Shown here: positions 8,729 to 18,305 of the stretch, in pieces
Layout of the letters: each line of letters opens with the position of its first letter
How positions within the stretch are numbered: position 1 is the first letter of the stretch
Program-made: the position numbers and the translations under genes
Assembly (NCBI RefSeq): GCF_009793335.1
Contig: NZ_WING01000001.1
Span: 2,666,001 to 2,730,000 of the forward strand
Source of the DNA: Actinomadura sp. J1-007
GTDB taxonomy: Bacteria; Actinomycetota; Actinomycetes; Streptosporangiales; Streptosporangiaceae
DNA length: 64,000 nt
Direction: 5' to 3'
Notes under the pieces: model-generated
The model's database searches: none
Told to the model about the DNA's origin: nothing
The model's input: only the letters and a program-made list of their open reading frames with translations

Positions 8729-10936
8729 ATGATGGCCGACCACCTGCGCCGGCACGACCCCGACCTGATCACCCGTACGCCCCGGCACCCGGTCGATGTC
8801 GCCAGCCCGCCCCACCCTCCCCGACAGCGCCCCCGCAGCCACCCCCAGCCGCCGTGCCGGCCTCCGTCGTCCGGCACCGAGCCCGAGCCCGAGGCCGCGT
8901 CCGGGACGCCGCCCGGGACCGGGACGCCGCCCGGGACCGGGACGCCGTCCGGGACCTCGTCCGAGTTCCAGGCCGAGCCGGAGACCCGGTCCGACCGGTC
9001 CGAGGCGACGGCGCCGACCCAGCCCTTCGCTCACCCCTCCCCCTCCGTTCAGACTTCCGGGCAGCCGTCCGGCCAGCCCTGCACCCACCCCCAGCCCCAA
9101 GCGCAGCCCCAGCCCGAATCCGAGTCGCGGGAGGAGGACCCCGGCGCGCAGGCGCAGGAGTACGACCCGCAGGAGTACGACGACCCGCAGGAGTGCGGGC
9201 AGCCTTCCTGCCTGCCCTCACGTCCGCAGTCACCGGCCCGGCTTCCGGCGGAGGTTCGGGCGGCGGCCGAGACCCAGCCCATGGCGCGGCCGGACCTCTC
9301 CCCTCAGCAGGCGTACGCGCAGGCCCTCGCCGAGGCGCACGCGCAGGTCCAAGCCCAGACCGACTACGACCGCGACGAGGCGTACGACCGCGACCAGTTG
9401 TACGACCACGACGAGACGTACGGCCGGGACGGGGTGTACGGCCTGGAGCCGGGGCCGGTCCCGGGGCAGGCCGTGCCGTTCCCCGGCGAGGCGTACGGGG
9501 TGGCCCAGGGCGGGCACCACGTGCGGCACGGGGGCCACGTGTCCACGGTGTCGTTCTGGCAGGCGCTGACCACCGGGGAGCGGGCCGCGCTCGCCGCGGC
9601 GGCGTCCTCCGACCTGTACCCGGCCGGGCAGGTGGTGTGGCGCGAAGGCCACGTCGCCGACCACGTGCTGGTGATCCTCGCGGGCGAGGTCAAGGTCTGC
9701 GTTGAGCGGGCCGGGCTGAAGCGCGTGCTGGCGACGCGCGGTCCCGGCGACCTCATCGGCGAACGGGCCGCGCTCTCCCTGCACCGGCGCTCGGCGACGA
9801 TCATCGCGCTGGACGACGTGCAGGCGCTGCGGCTCCCGACCCGCGACTTCGCCGCGTTCCTCTACGCGCACCGGCGCGTGCTGACCGTTCTCGAAGGGCA
9901 GATGTACGACCGGCTGACCGAGCCTCCCGGGCGGCCGTACGGCCCGGCGGGGATTCCCAGCGAGGACGCGCAGGCTCCGTACGCCGGGTTGCGGCCTCCC
10001 TACACGTTCTACGAAGACGTGCGGGTGATGTACGAAGGCGTACCGTACGGAGACCCGCGCAACGGAGACCCGCGCGACGATTACGGCCTGCGCGACGCGT
10101 ACGACCCGCGCGACGGATACGACCCGCGGGACGTGCGCGGGCCGGAGGCCGGTCCGACGGGAACCGCCTACGGGGCTGCGCAGGCGACGCGCGGAGAGGC
10201 GTGGACGCCGCACGGGAGCGCGCAGACGCCGCATGCGGAGGCGTGGCCTCCGATGGAGCGGACGCGCCGGAACGCGCCGCCCATCCCCGCGCGGTACGAG
10301 TCGTACGCCGCGCCGCGTCCGGGGCAGCCGGCCGGTCCGCCCGCGTGGGCGGGCCAGATGTGCTCGATCCTGTTCACCGACATCGCGGGGTTCGGGGCCC
10401 TGCACCGCAACGACGACGACCGCCTGGCGATGCGGCGCGCGATGTACGACCTGACGCGGGAGGCGTTCGAGGCGTCGAACGTGCCGTGGGAGGCGTGCCA
10501 CCGGGAGGACCGCGGCGACGGGGCGCTGATCGTCGTCCCGCCGTGGATGCCGACGCGTTCGGTGGTCGACCCGATGCTCGCCGTCCTGACCGCGGGGCTG
10601 CGGCGGCACAACCGCCGGGCGAGCGCGGCGGTGCGCATCCAGCTCCGCGTCGCGCTGCACGTCGGGCCGGTGATGCCGGACGCGGAGGGGGTGACGGGCT
10701 CGGCGATCATCCGCACGGCGCGGCTGCTGGAGGCCCCCGTCCTGAAGGACTGGCTGGCGATCACGCAGGCCGACCTGGGGTTCATCGCCTCCACGTTCGT
10801 GTACGAGTCGGTGATCGCGCAGGCGCCCGGCCAGGTGAACCCGGCCGGCTACCAGCTCGTCAACTGCACGGTGAAGGAGTCGGAGCTGACGGGCTGGATG
10901 CATCTGTCCGAGGCCACCGTCCCGCCGATCCCCTGA
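8729..10936 (+). CDS. cyclic-nucleotide-binding domain protein with class III cyclase-like C-terminus
   Basis: 735 residues. Residues 1-270 are disordered, Pro/Gln/Glu-rich and repeat-bearing (three copies of GTPPGT-like units, then YDRDE/YDRDQ units). A CRP-type cyclic-nucleotide-binding domain covers about 273-395 (GDLIGERAALSLHRRSA is the binding cassette). A second disordered DPRD-repeat linker leads to a class III cyclase-like domain at about 544-735. The two metal-binding Asp positions are kept (LFTDIAGFG and EDRGDG), but the usual VNxAAR transition-state Asn is replaced (GSAIIRTARLL), so activity is doubtful. The ATG has GGAGGG 5 bases upstream. Related uncharacterised proteins occur in streptomycetes. 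It is probably a sensor or scaffold for a cyclic nucleotide. Confidence 0.8.
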   Translation: MMADHLRRHDPDLITRTPRHPVDVASPPHPPRQRPRSHPQPPCRPPSSGTEPEPEAASGTPPGTGTPPGTGTPSGTSSEFQAEPETRSDRSEATAPTQPFAHPSPSVQTSGQPSGQPCTHPQPQAQPQPESESREEDPGAQAQEYDPQEYDDPQECGQPSCLPSRPQSPARLPAEVRAAAETQPMARPDLSPQQAYAQALAEAHAQVQAQTDYDRDEAYDRDQLYDHDETYGRDGVYGLEPGPVPGQAVPFPGEAYGVAQGGHHVRHGGHVSTVSFWQALTTGERAALAAAASSDLYPAGQVVWREGHVADHVLVILAGEVKVCVERAGLKRVLATRGPGDLIGERAALSLHRRSATIIALDDVQALRLPTRDFAAFLYAHRRVLTVLEGQMYDRLTEPPGRPYGPAGIPSEDAQAPYAGLRPPYTFYEDVRVMYEGVPYGDPRNGDPRDDYGLRDAYDPRDGYDPRDVRGPEAGPTGTAYGAAQATRGEAWTPHGSAQTPHAEAWPPMERTRRNAPPIPARYESYAAPRPGQPAGPPAWAGQMCSILFTDIAGFGALHRNDDDRLAMRRAMYDLTREAFEASNVPWEACHREDRGDGALIVVPPWMPTRSVVDPMLAVLTAGLRRHNRRASAAVRIQLRVALHVGPVMPDAEGVTGSAIIRTARLLEAPVLKDWLAITQADLGFIASTFVYESVIAQAPGQVNPAGYQLVNCTVKESELTGWMHLSEATVPPIP
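8903..8956 (+). repeat. 18-bp tandem repeats, three copies
   Basis: Three consecutive near-identical 18-bp units (GGGACGCCGCCCGGGACC) encode the GTPPGT repeats in the disordered N-terminus of the cyclase-like protein. The third copy has one change. Confidence 0.75.
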
Positions 10937-11003
10937 CCCTGATCCTCTGACCCCGGCCCCCTGACCCCGATCCCGGTCCCCTGACCCCGGCCCCCTGTCC
11001 TCG
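10935..11003 (+). repeat. tandem CCCTGACCCCGGCC-type repeats
   Basis: The interval after the stop codon consists of five or six imperfect copies of a 12-16 bp CCTGACCCCGRYCC unit. It lies between the cyclase-like gene and the sigma factor gene. Function unknown. Confidence 0.6.
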
Positions 11004-11139
11004 ACCTCATGACCGTCCCGTTCCCGGGTCCGCCGCGAAGGCGCGGTGGGCGGCGGGGACGGGATCGGTTCGTACCGGGTTGGGGCGGCGTGCAGCAGAA
11101 CGGGCGCCTCAGGTGTCCCTGGGAGGGAGGAGGTGCGTC

Positions 11140-11664
11140 GTGCCGCAGCGTGATCTCGGGCCGTTCGAGGAGTTCGTCGAGCACCGCCTGCCCGCGCTGT
11201 TCCGGTACGCCTGCGTGCTGACGGGCAACCGGCACGACGCCGAGGACCTCGTGCAGGAGGCGCTGACCCGTACCGGCGTCGGCTGGTGGCGGGTGCGGCG
11301 CAAGGACGACCCGGAGGGGTACGTCCGGACCGTCATGGTGCGGATCGTGGCCAACGGCCGGCGGCGCGCGGGGCGCGAGCGGCTCATGGCCAGCCCGCCG
11401 GACCGGCCGGTCGACGACCAGGACCTCGACCGGGTGACGGGCGGGGCGGGGTTCGACGCGGTGCTCGCCGGGCTGCCGCCGCGGATGCGCGCCGTCCTGG
11501 TGCTGCGCTACGTCGACCAGCTCGACGACGCCGAGATCGCGCGCGTTCTCGGCTGCACGCCGGGGACCGTCCGCAGCCAGGCCGCGCGCGCCCTCGCCAA
11601 GCTGCGCGAGCAGGCCCTCCAGGAACGGGTGGACGGCGGCGTGCGGGAGATCTCACGTGGATGA
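11140..11664 (+). CDS. SigE-family ECF RNA polymerase sigma factor
   Basis: 174 residues with sigma region 2 (FRYACVLTGNRHDAEDLVQEAL) and region 4 (LPPRMRAVLVLRYVDQLDDAEIARVLG then GTVRSQAARALAKLR). This is the short actinobacterial SigE-type ECF class. The GTG at 11140 has AGGAGG 6 bases upstream; extending further upstream would add residues with no family match. The stop overlaps the next gene by 8 bases, so the two are co-translated, and the downstream membrane protein is the likely partner or anti-sigma factor. Confidence 0.9.
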   Translation: MPQRDLGPFEEFVEHRLPALFRYACVLTGNRHDAEDLVQEALTRTGVGWWRVRRKDDPEGYVRTVMVRIVANGRRRAGRERLMASPPDRPVDDQDLDRVTGGAGFDAVLAGLPPRMRAVLVLRYVDQLDDAEIARVLGCTPGTVRSQAARALAKLREQALQERVDGGVREISRG

Positions 11665-12862
11665 TCTCGAACGCCGGGTGGCCGAGGGCCTCTCCCGTCC
11701 CGCTCCGGACCCGGGCCGCCCGCCGGAGCCGGGCAGCCCGCCGGAGGGACTGGGCCGCCCGCCGGAGGGACTGGGCCGCCTGCCGGAGGGGCTGGGGCGG
11801 CGGATCGTCGCCGGGACGGCCGCGCGCAGGCGTCGGCGCCGGGCGACCGCGGCGGCCGTGGGCTGCGCGGTCGTGGCGGCGGCGTTCCCCATGGTCCTCG
11901 GCTTCCCGGCGGACGGGAACGGTCGCGGCCCCGCCAGCGTCTCCGCCTCGCGCGACGGGAACGGCGCGGGGGCGGCCGGTCCCGCTCCGAACGGTCCCGC
12001 CGTCGTTCCGCGCGTGCTGCCGAACGGCGACCGGTTCCGGGCGGTGGCGCTGGGCAGGGACGGGTCCGTACTCGGGACGGCGGAATCGGTGGACGACGAG
12101 GGCACGGTCACGCCCCGGCGCGGGGTGTGGCTCGCGGGTGCCGACGGCAGCGCGCCCGCGCGGATCCACGACACGAGCGAGGAGACGCTCCCGTACCTCT
12201 GGACGATGGCCAACGGCGCGACCGCCCGGATCTGGCCGGACGGCGAGACGCTGACCTGCCTCCCCGCGTCCGGGAACAAGCCCGCGCACCCTCTCGGGGA
12301 GGGCTGGGACGGCCGCGAGCCCTTCTACGCCGAACGGGACCTGATCGTGTGGTGGGACGCCGGGGAGGACGCCCTCTCGGTCGCCGCGGGCTGCGACGGG
12401 CCCGTTCGGACGCTTCCGGTGGAGGGCACGCTGGAGGCGTTCGCCGACCCGTACGCCTACGTGCGCGCGGGCAGGACGATGCGGCAGGTGGACGTGCGGT
12501 CGGGCGCGTCCGTCGCGATCCCGCTCCCCGCGGTGGACGATCCGTCCGCCGGGTTCGCGGCCGGGCCGGGCGCGCTGGCCTGGGCGGACGGCGACACGCT
12601 GACCGTCCAGAGGCTGGGGCCCGGCGGCGACCGGCGCGTGCTGCACGACCTCCCGTACGGGCGCGACGACGAGTACATCGGCCGGATCACGATCGGCGAC
12701 GGCGTCGTCGTCTACTCGGCGTCCCACCAGGACCGCGACACCGGCGCGGCCATGGTCTACGACCTGCGGACCGGCCGCCGCTCACCGCTGCCCGGCGAGG
12801 CCCTGGCCGTCGGCGACCGGCTCCTCTGGCGCGACGGCGACACCTACCGCCTCACCCGTTGA
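11657..12862 (+). CDS. membrane-anchored beta-propeller-like protein, probable sigma-factor partner
   Basis: 401 residues, GTG start inside the sigma gene (GTGGATGATC). Residues 1-55 are cytosolic and carry three PPEGLGR repeats. A basic RRRRRR patch then precedes one transmembrane helix (about 60-80), and the outside part is a WD/TolB-like set of short repeats (GRDGSVLGTAESV, then later RLGPGGDRRVL). No catalytic motif is seen. A SigE-type ECF factor followed by such a single-pass protein is a recurrent actinomycete pair. A role in holding or sensing for the sigma factor is inferred from position only. Confidence 0.75.
   Translation: MDDLERRVAEGLSRPAPDPGRPPEPGSPPEGLGRPPEGLGRLPEGLGRRIVAGTAARRRRRRATAAAVGCAVVAAAFPMVLGFPADGNGRGPASVSASRDGNGAGAAGPAPNGPAVVPRVLPNGDRFRAVALGRDGSVLGTAESVDDEGTVTPRRGVWLAGADGSAPARIHDTSEETLPYLWTMANGATARIWPDGETLTCLPASGNKPAHPLGEGWDGREPFYAERDLIVWWDAGEDALSVAAGCDGPVRTLPVEGTLEAFADPYAYVRAGRTMRQVDVRSGASVAIPLPAVDDPSAGFAAGPGALAWADGDTLTVQRLGPGGDRRVLHDLPYGRDDEYIGRITIGDGVVVYSASHQDRDTGAAMVYDLRTGRRSPLPGEALAVGDRLLWRDGDTYRLTR
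11724..11793 (+). repeat. 24-bp tandem repeats in coding sequence
   Basis: About three copies of a 24-bp unit (GCCGCCCGCCGGAGGGACTG core) encode the GRPPEGLG repeats in the cytosolic tail of the sigma-factor partner. Confidence 0.6.
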
Positions 12863-12919
12863 CAGAACTCTGGCCTTCCCGCACCGTTCGACGCGGTCCC
12901 CCGCGCCCGCCCGCGCCCG

Positions 12920-14269
12920 CTACGAGGGCTTGGCCTTGGGGACGCGCAGGACGAAACGGGCGCCGCGGCGCGGGCTGTCCTCGATGGTCAGGGTCCCGCC
13001 GTGCGCCTTGGCGACCTCGCGGGCGATCGGGAGGCCGAGGCCCGTGCCGTTCTTGTCGCGGTCGAGGCTGTCCTGGAGGCGCGCGAACCGCTGGAAGACG
13101 ACCTCGCGGTTCTCCGGCGAGACGCCCGTGCCGTCGTCGATCACCTCCAGGACGGCGTCGTCGCCGTCCTCACGGACGACCACGTCGATCCGCGACTCGG
13201 CGTGCCGTTCGGCGTTGTCCAGCAGGTTGGTGAACAGCCGGACGAGCTTCAGCCGGTCCCCGCGCACGGTGGCGTGCTCGCGCAGGTCCGGGACGACCTT
13301 CTTGGCCCGTTCGGTGCGGGCCAGCTCGATCGAGACGAGCGCCGCGAGGTCGACGGTCTCCTGGCCGCTCCAGGCGGCGGCGTCGAGGCGCGCGAGTTCG
13401 AGCAGGTCCGTCACGATCGCCTGGAGCCGGTCGAGGCTTTGCAGGACCGACCGGCCGGTCCGGGGCCAGTCCACCTCCTCGGGATACAGCAGCGCCTCCT
13501 CCAGTTCGGCGCGAGCGCCCGCGATCGGGCTGCGCAGGTCGTGGGAGGCGTCGGAGGTGAACCGCCGCTGCCGTTCCAGCGCGGCGTCCAGCCGGTCGAG
13601 GGTGGCGTTGGCGGCCTCGGCGAGCAGCCGGATCTCGTCCCGGTTCTCGGGAACGGGCACCCGCCGCCCCGACTTGGTCGCGGTGATCTCCGCGAGCTCG
13701 GCGCGGATCGCGTCCACGGGCGCGAGCGTCGCGTCCACGGTCCGCCACGTCTTCAGCGCCACCAGCAGCACGGTCAGCAGCGTCGCGCAGAGCAGGAACG
13801 TCAGCAGGGCGGCGTTGACGTACCACGGAACGGCCCGGTCGGCGGCGTAGACGTACCAGTCGCCGTCGGGCTGGTAGACGCGGAACGCGACGACGTTCAT
13901 GCACCCGTGGAGCCCCGCGGGCGGGCACAGCTCCCGGACCGCGTACACGCGGTCGCGCGAGGGCCGGAACGTCGCGAGCGGCGGCCTGGTGCGCACGTTG
14001 TCGGACCCCGAGACCACGGTGCCCCTGGGACTGATCACCTGGACGGCGACGACATCGCTGGCGTCCAGCACCTGCGGGAGCCGGCCGCGCTTGATCTGCG
14101 ACACCAGCTCCAGCGCCGACTCGGTCGCCTGCTCGCGCTGGTAGTCCGCGGCGCGCCCCCGGATCCCGACGATGAGCAGCACCGACACGACGACGCAGAT
14201 GACCGCCGTGATCGCCCCGGCCATGACGGTCATCCGCACCCGTATGGACCATGTGCGCCGTCCGTTCAC
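12920..14269 (-). CDS. two-component sensor histidine kinase (orphan)
   Basis: 449 residues from a GTG at 14269 with GGAGG 4 bases upstream. Two transmembrane helices (about 13-36 and 152-172) enclose an extracellular sensor of about 115 residues with two Cys. A HAMP linker follows, then the dimerisation domain with the H-box FTSDASHDLRSPIAG (His 243), and an ATPase domain with N-box NLLDNAERHA, a DDGTGV G1 box and NGTGLGLPIA. No response regulator is adjacent on either side, so the partner is unlinked or lost. The signal is unknown. Confidence 0.92.
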   Translation of the reverse strand: MNGRRTWSIRVRMTVMAGAITAVICVVVSVLLIVGIRGRAADYQREQATESALELVSQIKRGRLPQVLDASDVVAVQVISPRGTVVSGSDNVRTRPPLATFRPSRDRVYAVRELCPPAGLHGCMNVVAFRVYQPDGDWYVYAADRAVPWYVNAALLTFLLCATLLTVLLVALKTWRTVDATLAPVDAIRAELAEITATKSGRRVPVPENRDEIRLLAEAANATLDRLDAALERQRRFTSDASHDLRSPIAGARAELEEALLYPEEVDWPRTGRSVLQSLDRLQAIVTDLLELARLDAAAWSGQETVDLAALVSIELARTERAKKVVPDLREHATVRGDRLKLVRLFTNLLDNAERHAESRIDVVVREDGDDAVLEVIDDGTGVSPENREVVFQRFARLQDSLDRDKNGTGLGLPIAREVAKAHGGTLTIEDSPRRGARFVLRVPKAKPS

Positions 14270-14360
14270 CCGACCTCCCGAAGGTGAGGTAATCACCCGG
14301 GAGGCATATGTCGGGCCGCTGGAGGGGCGCCCGGCGATCAAGGAACCTCAAAGAAATGGT

Positions 14361-15380
14361 TCAGGCGGCATCGGCCCTGGTGCCGCCCCCGTCCACGACC
14401 TTGCGCAGAACGTCGGGCTTGTTGCTGATCACGCCGTCCACGCCGAGCCGCAGGGCCCTGCGCATGGCGGCCGGGTCGTCCACGGTCCAGGTGAAGGCGT
14501 CCATGCCGAGCGCGTGCACGCGCTTGACGTACGCCGCGGTCAGCGTGGTGTGCGTCGGGTTGATCTGGTCGGCGAACCGCGCCAGCCCCTTCAGCTCCGA
14601 CGTCTTCGGCGTGCCGAGCAGCCCGGTCGGAACGGCCGGCAGGACGCCGTGGAAGCGCCGCACCGAGTTCCAGTCGAACGACTGCACCGCGAGCCGCCGT
14701 TCGCGCGGGTCGGGCCGGAGCCACGCCGGGTTGCGGCGCAGCTCGGCGGCGATGCGCCGTTCGATGCCGGGGTAGAGGCTCGGCGACTTGATCTCCAGGA
14801 GCAGCCCGATGCCCGCGCCGTTCATCGCGCGCAGCGCCTCGCCCAGCGTCGGGATCCGCTCGCCCTTGAACCGCTTGCCGAACCACGACCCGGCGTCCAG
14901 CCTGCGGACCTGCGCGAGCGTGAACGACGAGACCTTCCACGGCCCCTTCCCCGGATACACGCTCTCGACGTTGGTCGTACGGCCGAGCGTGGTGTCGTGC
15001 AGGACGACCAGCTTGTGGTCCTTCGTCTCCTGCACGTCGAGCTCGAACATGTCCGCGCGCTGCTTCTTGGCGAGCCGGAACGCGGCGATCGTGTTCTCGG
15101 GCGCGTACGCGGAAGCCCCGCGATGCGCCACGGCCGTGGCCTTGCGCCGCGCGACGGTCGGCGCCGCGACCAGCTTGGCGTTCGCGGCGTTCGCGGTGTT
15201 CGCGGGGGACGGGGTGGCGTTCGCGGGGGACGTGCGCGGCGCGGGCTTGGCGGGCTCCGCGGGCTCGGCCGCGCCGGGGCGGGCGACGGCGGAGGAGTCG
15301 GTGGCGGCGACGGTGAGAGCGGCGGACGCGATGATCGTGGTGGTCGCGAGCGGGAGGCCGGGCCTGCGGAACATCGTCAC
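14361..15380 (-). CDS. secreted glycerophosphodiester phosphodiesterase (GDPD)
   Basis: 339 residues with a signal peptide (hydrophobic 10-26) and an Ala/Pro/Thr-rich linker to about residue 80. The GDPD TIM barrel follows: AHRGASAYAPENT (catalytic His), ELDVQETKD and VVLHD (metal ligands and second His), LLLEIKSP, and the late WTVDDP and GVDGVISNKPD. It hydrolyses glycerophosphodiesters to glycerol-3-phosphate outside the cell, probably for phosphate or lipid-headgroup recycling. An ATG six bases further in is an alternative start. The gene stands alone. Confidence 0.92.
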   Translation of the reverse strand: MTMFRRPGLPLATTTIIASAALTVAATDSSAVARPGAAEPAEPAKPAPRTSPANATPSPANTANAANAKLVAAPTVARRKATAVAHRGASAYAPENTIAAFRLAKKQRADMFELDVQETKDHKLVVLHDTTLGRTTNVESVYPGKGPWKVSSFTLAQVRRLDAGSWFGKRFKGERIPTLGEALRAMNGAGIGLLLEIKSPSLYPGIERRIAAELRRNPAWLRPDPRERRLAVQSFDWNSVRRFHGVLPAVPTGLLGTPKTSELKGLARFADQINPTHTTLTAAYVKRVHALGMDAFTWTVDDPAAMRRALRLGVDGVISNKPDVLRKVVDGGGTRADAA

Positions 15381-15548
15381 CTCTCGGGAGGGTAGGAGAT
15401 GTCACGTCCAACCCTCCGAGCGCCCGGTGTCACCGGAGTGACGGCGCGATGGCCGACCGCGAAAACCGAACGATCCTTTGGGTGCCCCTAGGACGTCGAT
15501 CTTCCCGCCCGCCACGACACGCCGCCCCGTTCGGCCTGGACGTCTCGT

Positions 15549-17477
15549 TCACGTCCATTTCCTCTTTCCGCGGCGGCCGGGGCGTTCGCGTTCCTCTACG
15601 GCTTCCTCGGATTCTGCGGCGGGCGCGGGCGCGGGCGCAGGAGCGGGGGCGGGGTTTGGGACGGAGTCGGGGCGAGGGTCGGGGGCAAGGTCAAGGGACG
15701 GTTCCGGCCCGGCCGGCGGCTCGGCAGCCGGGTCGGTGTCGGAACGGGTGGTCTTGGCGGCTCTCGACAGCATCAGCGCGCCGACGAGGAGCCGGCGGCG
15801 GCGGGGACGGCGGCGCTGGACGCGCGGGCGCGGTACGCGGGGGCGCGGGAGGCGGACGCGGCGGGCGGCGGGTTCGTCGACGGGCTCGGCGTCCGGGCCG
15901 AGGACGACGGCCGGGGCGGGCGGCCGCGGCGTGGCGAGGCGGGTCTGGCGGCTGCGTCCGCGGAGGGTGACGGCCTTGCCGAGATCCCATTCGTCGGCCT
16001 CGGCCAGGTCGGCGAGTTCGAGGAGGTCGGCGGAGGCGTACACGCGGCCGGGCGAGAGCTTCGCGAGGTCGCTGAGGCGGGCCGCCTCGTTCACGGGATC
16101 GCCGATGACGGTGTACTCGAAGCGCTGCTCGGCGCCGATGTACCCGGCGACGACCGGGCCCGCCGAGACGCCGATCCCGGCGTCCAGGAGGGGGACCTCG
16201 GCGCGCAGCCGTACGGCCAGCTCGCGGGCGGCGCCGAGCACCGCCCCGGCCGCGTCCCGCAGCGCGGACGGGGCGCCGAAGATCGCGAGCGCGGCGTCGC
16301 CCTCGAACTTGTTGATCCAGCCGCCGTGCCGTCCGACCGTGTGCACGACGACGCCGAAGAACGCGTTGAGCAGCGCGACGACCTCGTCGGGCTCGTGCGT
16401 CTCGGCGAGCCGCGTCGAACCGGTGAGGTCGACGAACAGGACGGCGACGTCGCGGGTCTCGCCGCCGAGCGTGATGTCGCCGCGTTCGATCGCGAGATCG
16501 GCGACCTCCTCGCCGACGTGCCGTCCGAACAGGTCGCGGAGCCGTTCGTGCTCGCGCAGCCCGGAGACCATGTGGTTGAAACCGGCCTGGAGCTGCCCGA
16601 CCTCGCTCGCGTCGTACACCGGCACCTCGGCGCCGAGGTCGCCCCGTTCGACGCGGGCCATGCCCTTGCGCACCGACTTGATCGGGTCGGCGATCGCGCT
16701 GGTGGCCATGTAGGTGACCTGGACGCCGACGAGGAGCGCGGCCCCGCCGAGGCCGAGGATGGTCACCGCGAGCTGGGTGGTGCTGATGTCGGGCGCGGCG
16801 AGCGCGGCGACCGCGACGCAGATCAGCCCGAAGACCGGGACCGCGGTGCCGAGCGCCCAGGCCAGCATCACCCGGGTCGTCACGCCGGGCAGCCGCACCC
16901 CGCGCGGCCGTTCGACCGCGAGGACGAGCGCGGCGGCCGGACGCAGCAGCCGTTCGGACAGCAGGTAGACGATCGTGCACGTCGTCATCGCGCCGAGCAG
17001 GCAGGTCAGGCCCGTCTTCACCGCGAGCCGCCCGGTGAACAGGATCAGGTCGAGCGCCGCCCAGCCCGCCGCGCCGACGCCCCACAGCCCGCCGATGAGC
17101 AGCGTCAGGCGGAGCGGGCCGAGCAGGACGGCGCGGCCCTGCCCGCGTTCGGTGACGGTCCCCTCGCGTACGAGCCGTACGACGGGACGCCAGAGCACGA
17201 AGCCGAAAGCGAGCGCCACCGGGGCCGCGACGGCCGGATAGCTGAAGAACGCGATCGCGTTGACGAGATGGACATGTGAACGGTCGGGCAGCGGCGGATC
17301 GGGCACGACGAACGTCGCGAACAGCAGCACGACCAGGGCGCCGCCGGCGTTCGCGACGAGGACGACGACGGACAGCACCCAGCGGACCCGCACCTCCAGC
17401 ATGGTGCGCGGCAGGCCGGGAATGTGGTCGAGCCGCGCGCCGAGACTGCGCGCGACCGTCCTTCCGGTGCCGGTCAC
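15549..17477 (-). CDS. membrane class III adenylate/guanylate cyclase with HAMP domain
   Basis: 642 residues. Six predicted transmembrane helices (about 30-260) are followed by a HAMP domain (about 262-315) and a class III cyclase domain (about 345-510). The catalytic set is complete: LFVDLTGST and FEGDAALAIFG carry the two metal Asp residues, and GDPVNEAARL the transition-state Asn and Arg. The layout matches the mycobacterial Rv1318c-Rv1320c group. A basic RRRRPRRRR stretch and a Pro/Ala/Asp tail of about 130 residues follow the enzyme. It makes cAMP (or cGMP) in the cytosol. The cyclic-nucleotide-binding protein at 8.7-10.9 kb could be a target, but the genes are not linked in an operon. 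Confidence 0.92.
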   Translation of the reverse strand: MTGTGRTVARSLGARLDHIPGLPRTMLEVRVRWVLSVVVLVANAGGALVVLLFATFVVPDPPLPDRSHVHLVNAIAFFSYPAVAAPVALAFGFVLWRPVVRLVREGTVTERGQGRAVLLGPLRLTLLIGGLWGVGAAGWAALDLILFTGRLAVKTGLTCLLGAMTTCTIVYLLSERLLRPAAALVLAVERPRGVRLPGVTTRVMLAWALGTAVPVFGLICVAVAALAAPDISTTQLAVTILGLGGAALLVGVQVTYMATSAIADPIKSVRKGMARVERGDLGAEVPVYDASEVGQLQAGFNHMVSGLREHERLRDLFGRHVGEEVADLAIERGDITLGGETRDVAVLFVDLTGSTRLAETHEPDEVVALLNAFFGVVVHTVGRHGGWINKFEGDAALAIFGAPSALRDAAGAVLGAARELAVRLRAEVPLLDAGIGVSAGPVVAGYIGAEQRFEYTVIGDPVNEAARLSDLAKLSPGRVYASADLLELADLAEADEWDLGKAVTLRGRSRQTRLATPRPPAPAVVLGPDAEPVDEPAARRVRLPRPRVPRPRVQRRRPRRRRLLVGALMLSRAAKTTRSDTDPAAEPPAGPEPSLDLAPDPRPDSVPNPAPAPAPAPAPAAESEEAVEERERPGRRGKRKWT

Positions 17478-18305
17478 GTTCGCCTCCCGTCCGAGCCGTC
17501 CGGCCGCCCCCTGCGGGAGACCCCGGCCTCTCCGGAATCACCGGCCCACGCCCGCCGACCCCTGCCGAGCCCGGTCCCGGACGCGGTCGCCCGGAACGCG
17601 GTCGCCCGGAACGCGGTCGCGGAGAAGGGCGGTCGAGCCGTCCCCCGCCGGGCACGCGGACGTACCGGTTATCTCACGATAGATCGCAATGCAGCCCCGT
17701 CCCCGGCGATCACCCCATTATGACGGCCGTCACAACCGGTCCGGATCACGCCCGGGTACAATCCCGCACATGGGTTCACCTGGTTACTTCTTTCCCCCCG
17801 GCCTGAAGCACTGCGACTGATCTCCCGCTTCCGGTACGGCGCGCCGCGCCCCGCACAGGGTGCGCGCTGCCGCCGTCCCGCGGTCGAGATTCGCGTCTGA
17901 CGGCACGTTCGCGCGCTTCCGCCTTCCGTTTCGGAGCGGTCGAGCGACGTCCCGCCGTCCTGAGCTGAACGCCCTCCGCACCGGGTGCCCTTTCTTCCGT
18001 TTCTACGCAGCGTTGCAACGCGGCCGTTCAGCGCCGCGCGCGTTCGTGACGATTTCTCACGCGCGCGGGTGAAGCCGTACGGCGGCGCTGCGCCGCGTCC
18101 GCAGGCTGCCGAGCCTCCAGGACGGATAACGGACCGACCGGGCCCGTGGTGCGGACCTGTCCTTGCATAACGGCCCACGCACGAGCCACCCGTTCCGTAC
18201 GGCCGCGCCGAATCGCGTCAACGCCTAGGCACTCGACGCTCCGACGCCCTGCGTCCCGAACGCCAGGTGCTCGTACCGGGCCTTCACGACCGGAGGTCTA
18301 CAGAC
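17478..18305. other. long gene-free interval with a 15-bp tandem repeat
   Basis: Between the divergent cyclase and ABC-F genes lie about 830 bases without a believable gene. At 17581-17622 a 15-bp unit ACGCGGTCGCCCGGA is repeated 2.7 times. The stretch just before 18306 should contain the ABC-F leader. I looked for a small leader peptide with a terminator hairpin, the usual attenuator of antibiotic ABC-F genes, and found none that I can support. Confidence 0.45.

Noticed and set aside
15691..17655. 654-codon minus-strand open frame overlapping the membrane cyclase
   Set aside because: Same strand but a shifted frame; Arg-rich and motif-free, while the other frame has the complete cyclase.
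18146..18305. Leader-peptide attenuator for the ABC-F gene
   Set aside because: No short frame with a ribosome site and no alternative hairpin or T-run could be found.
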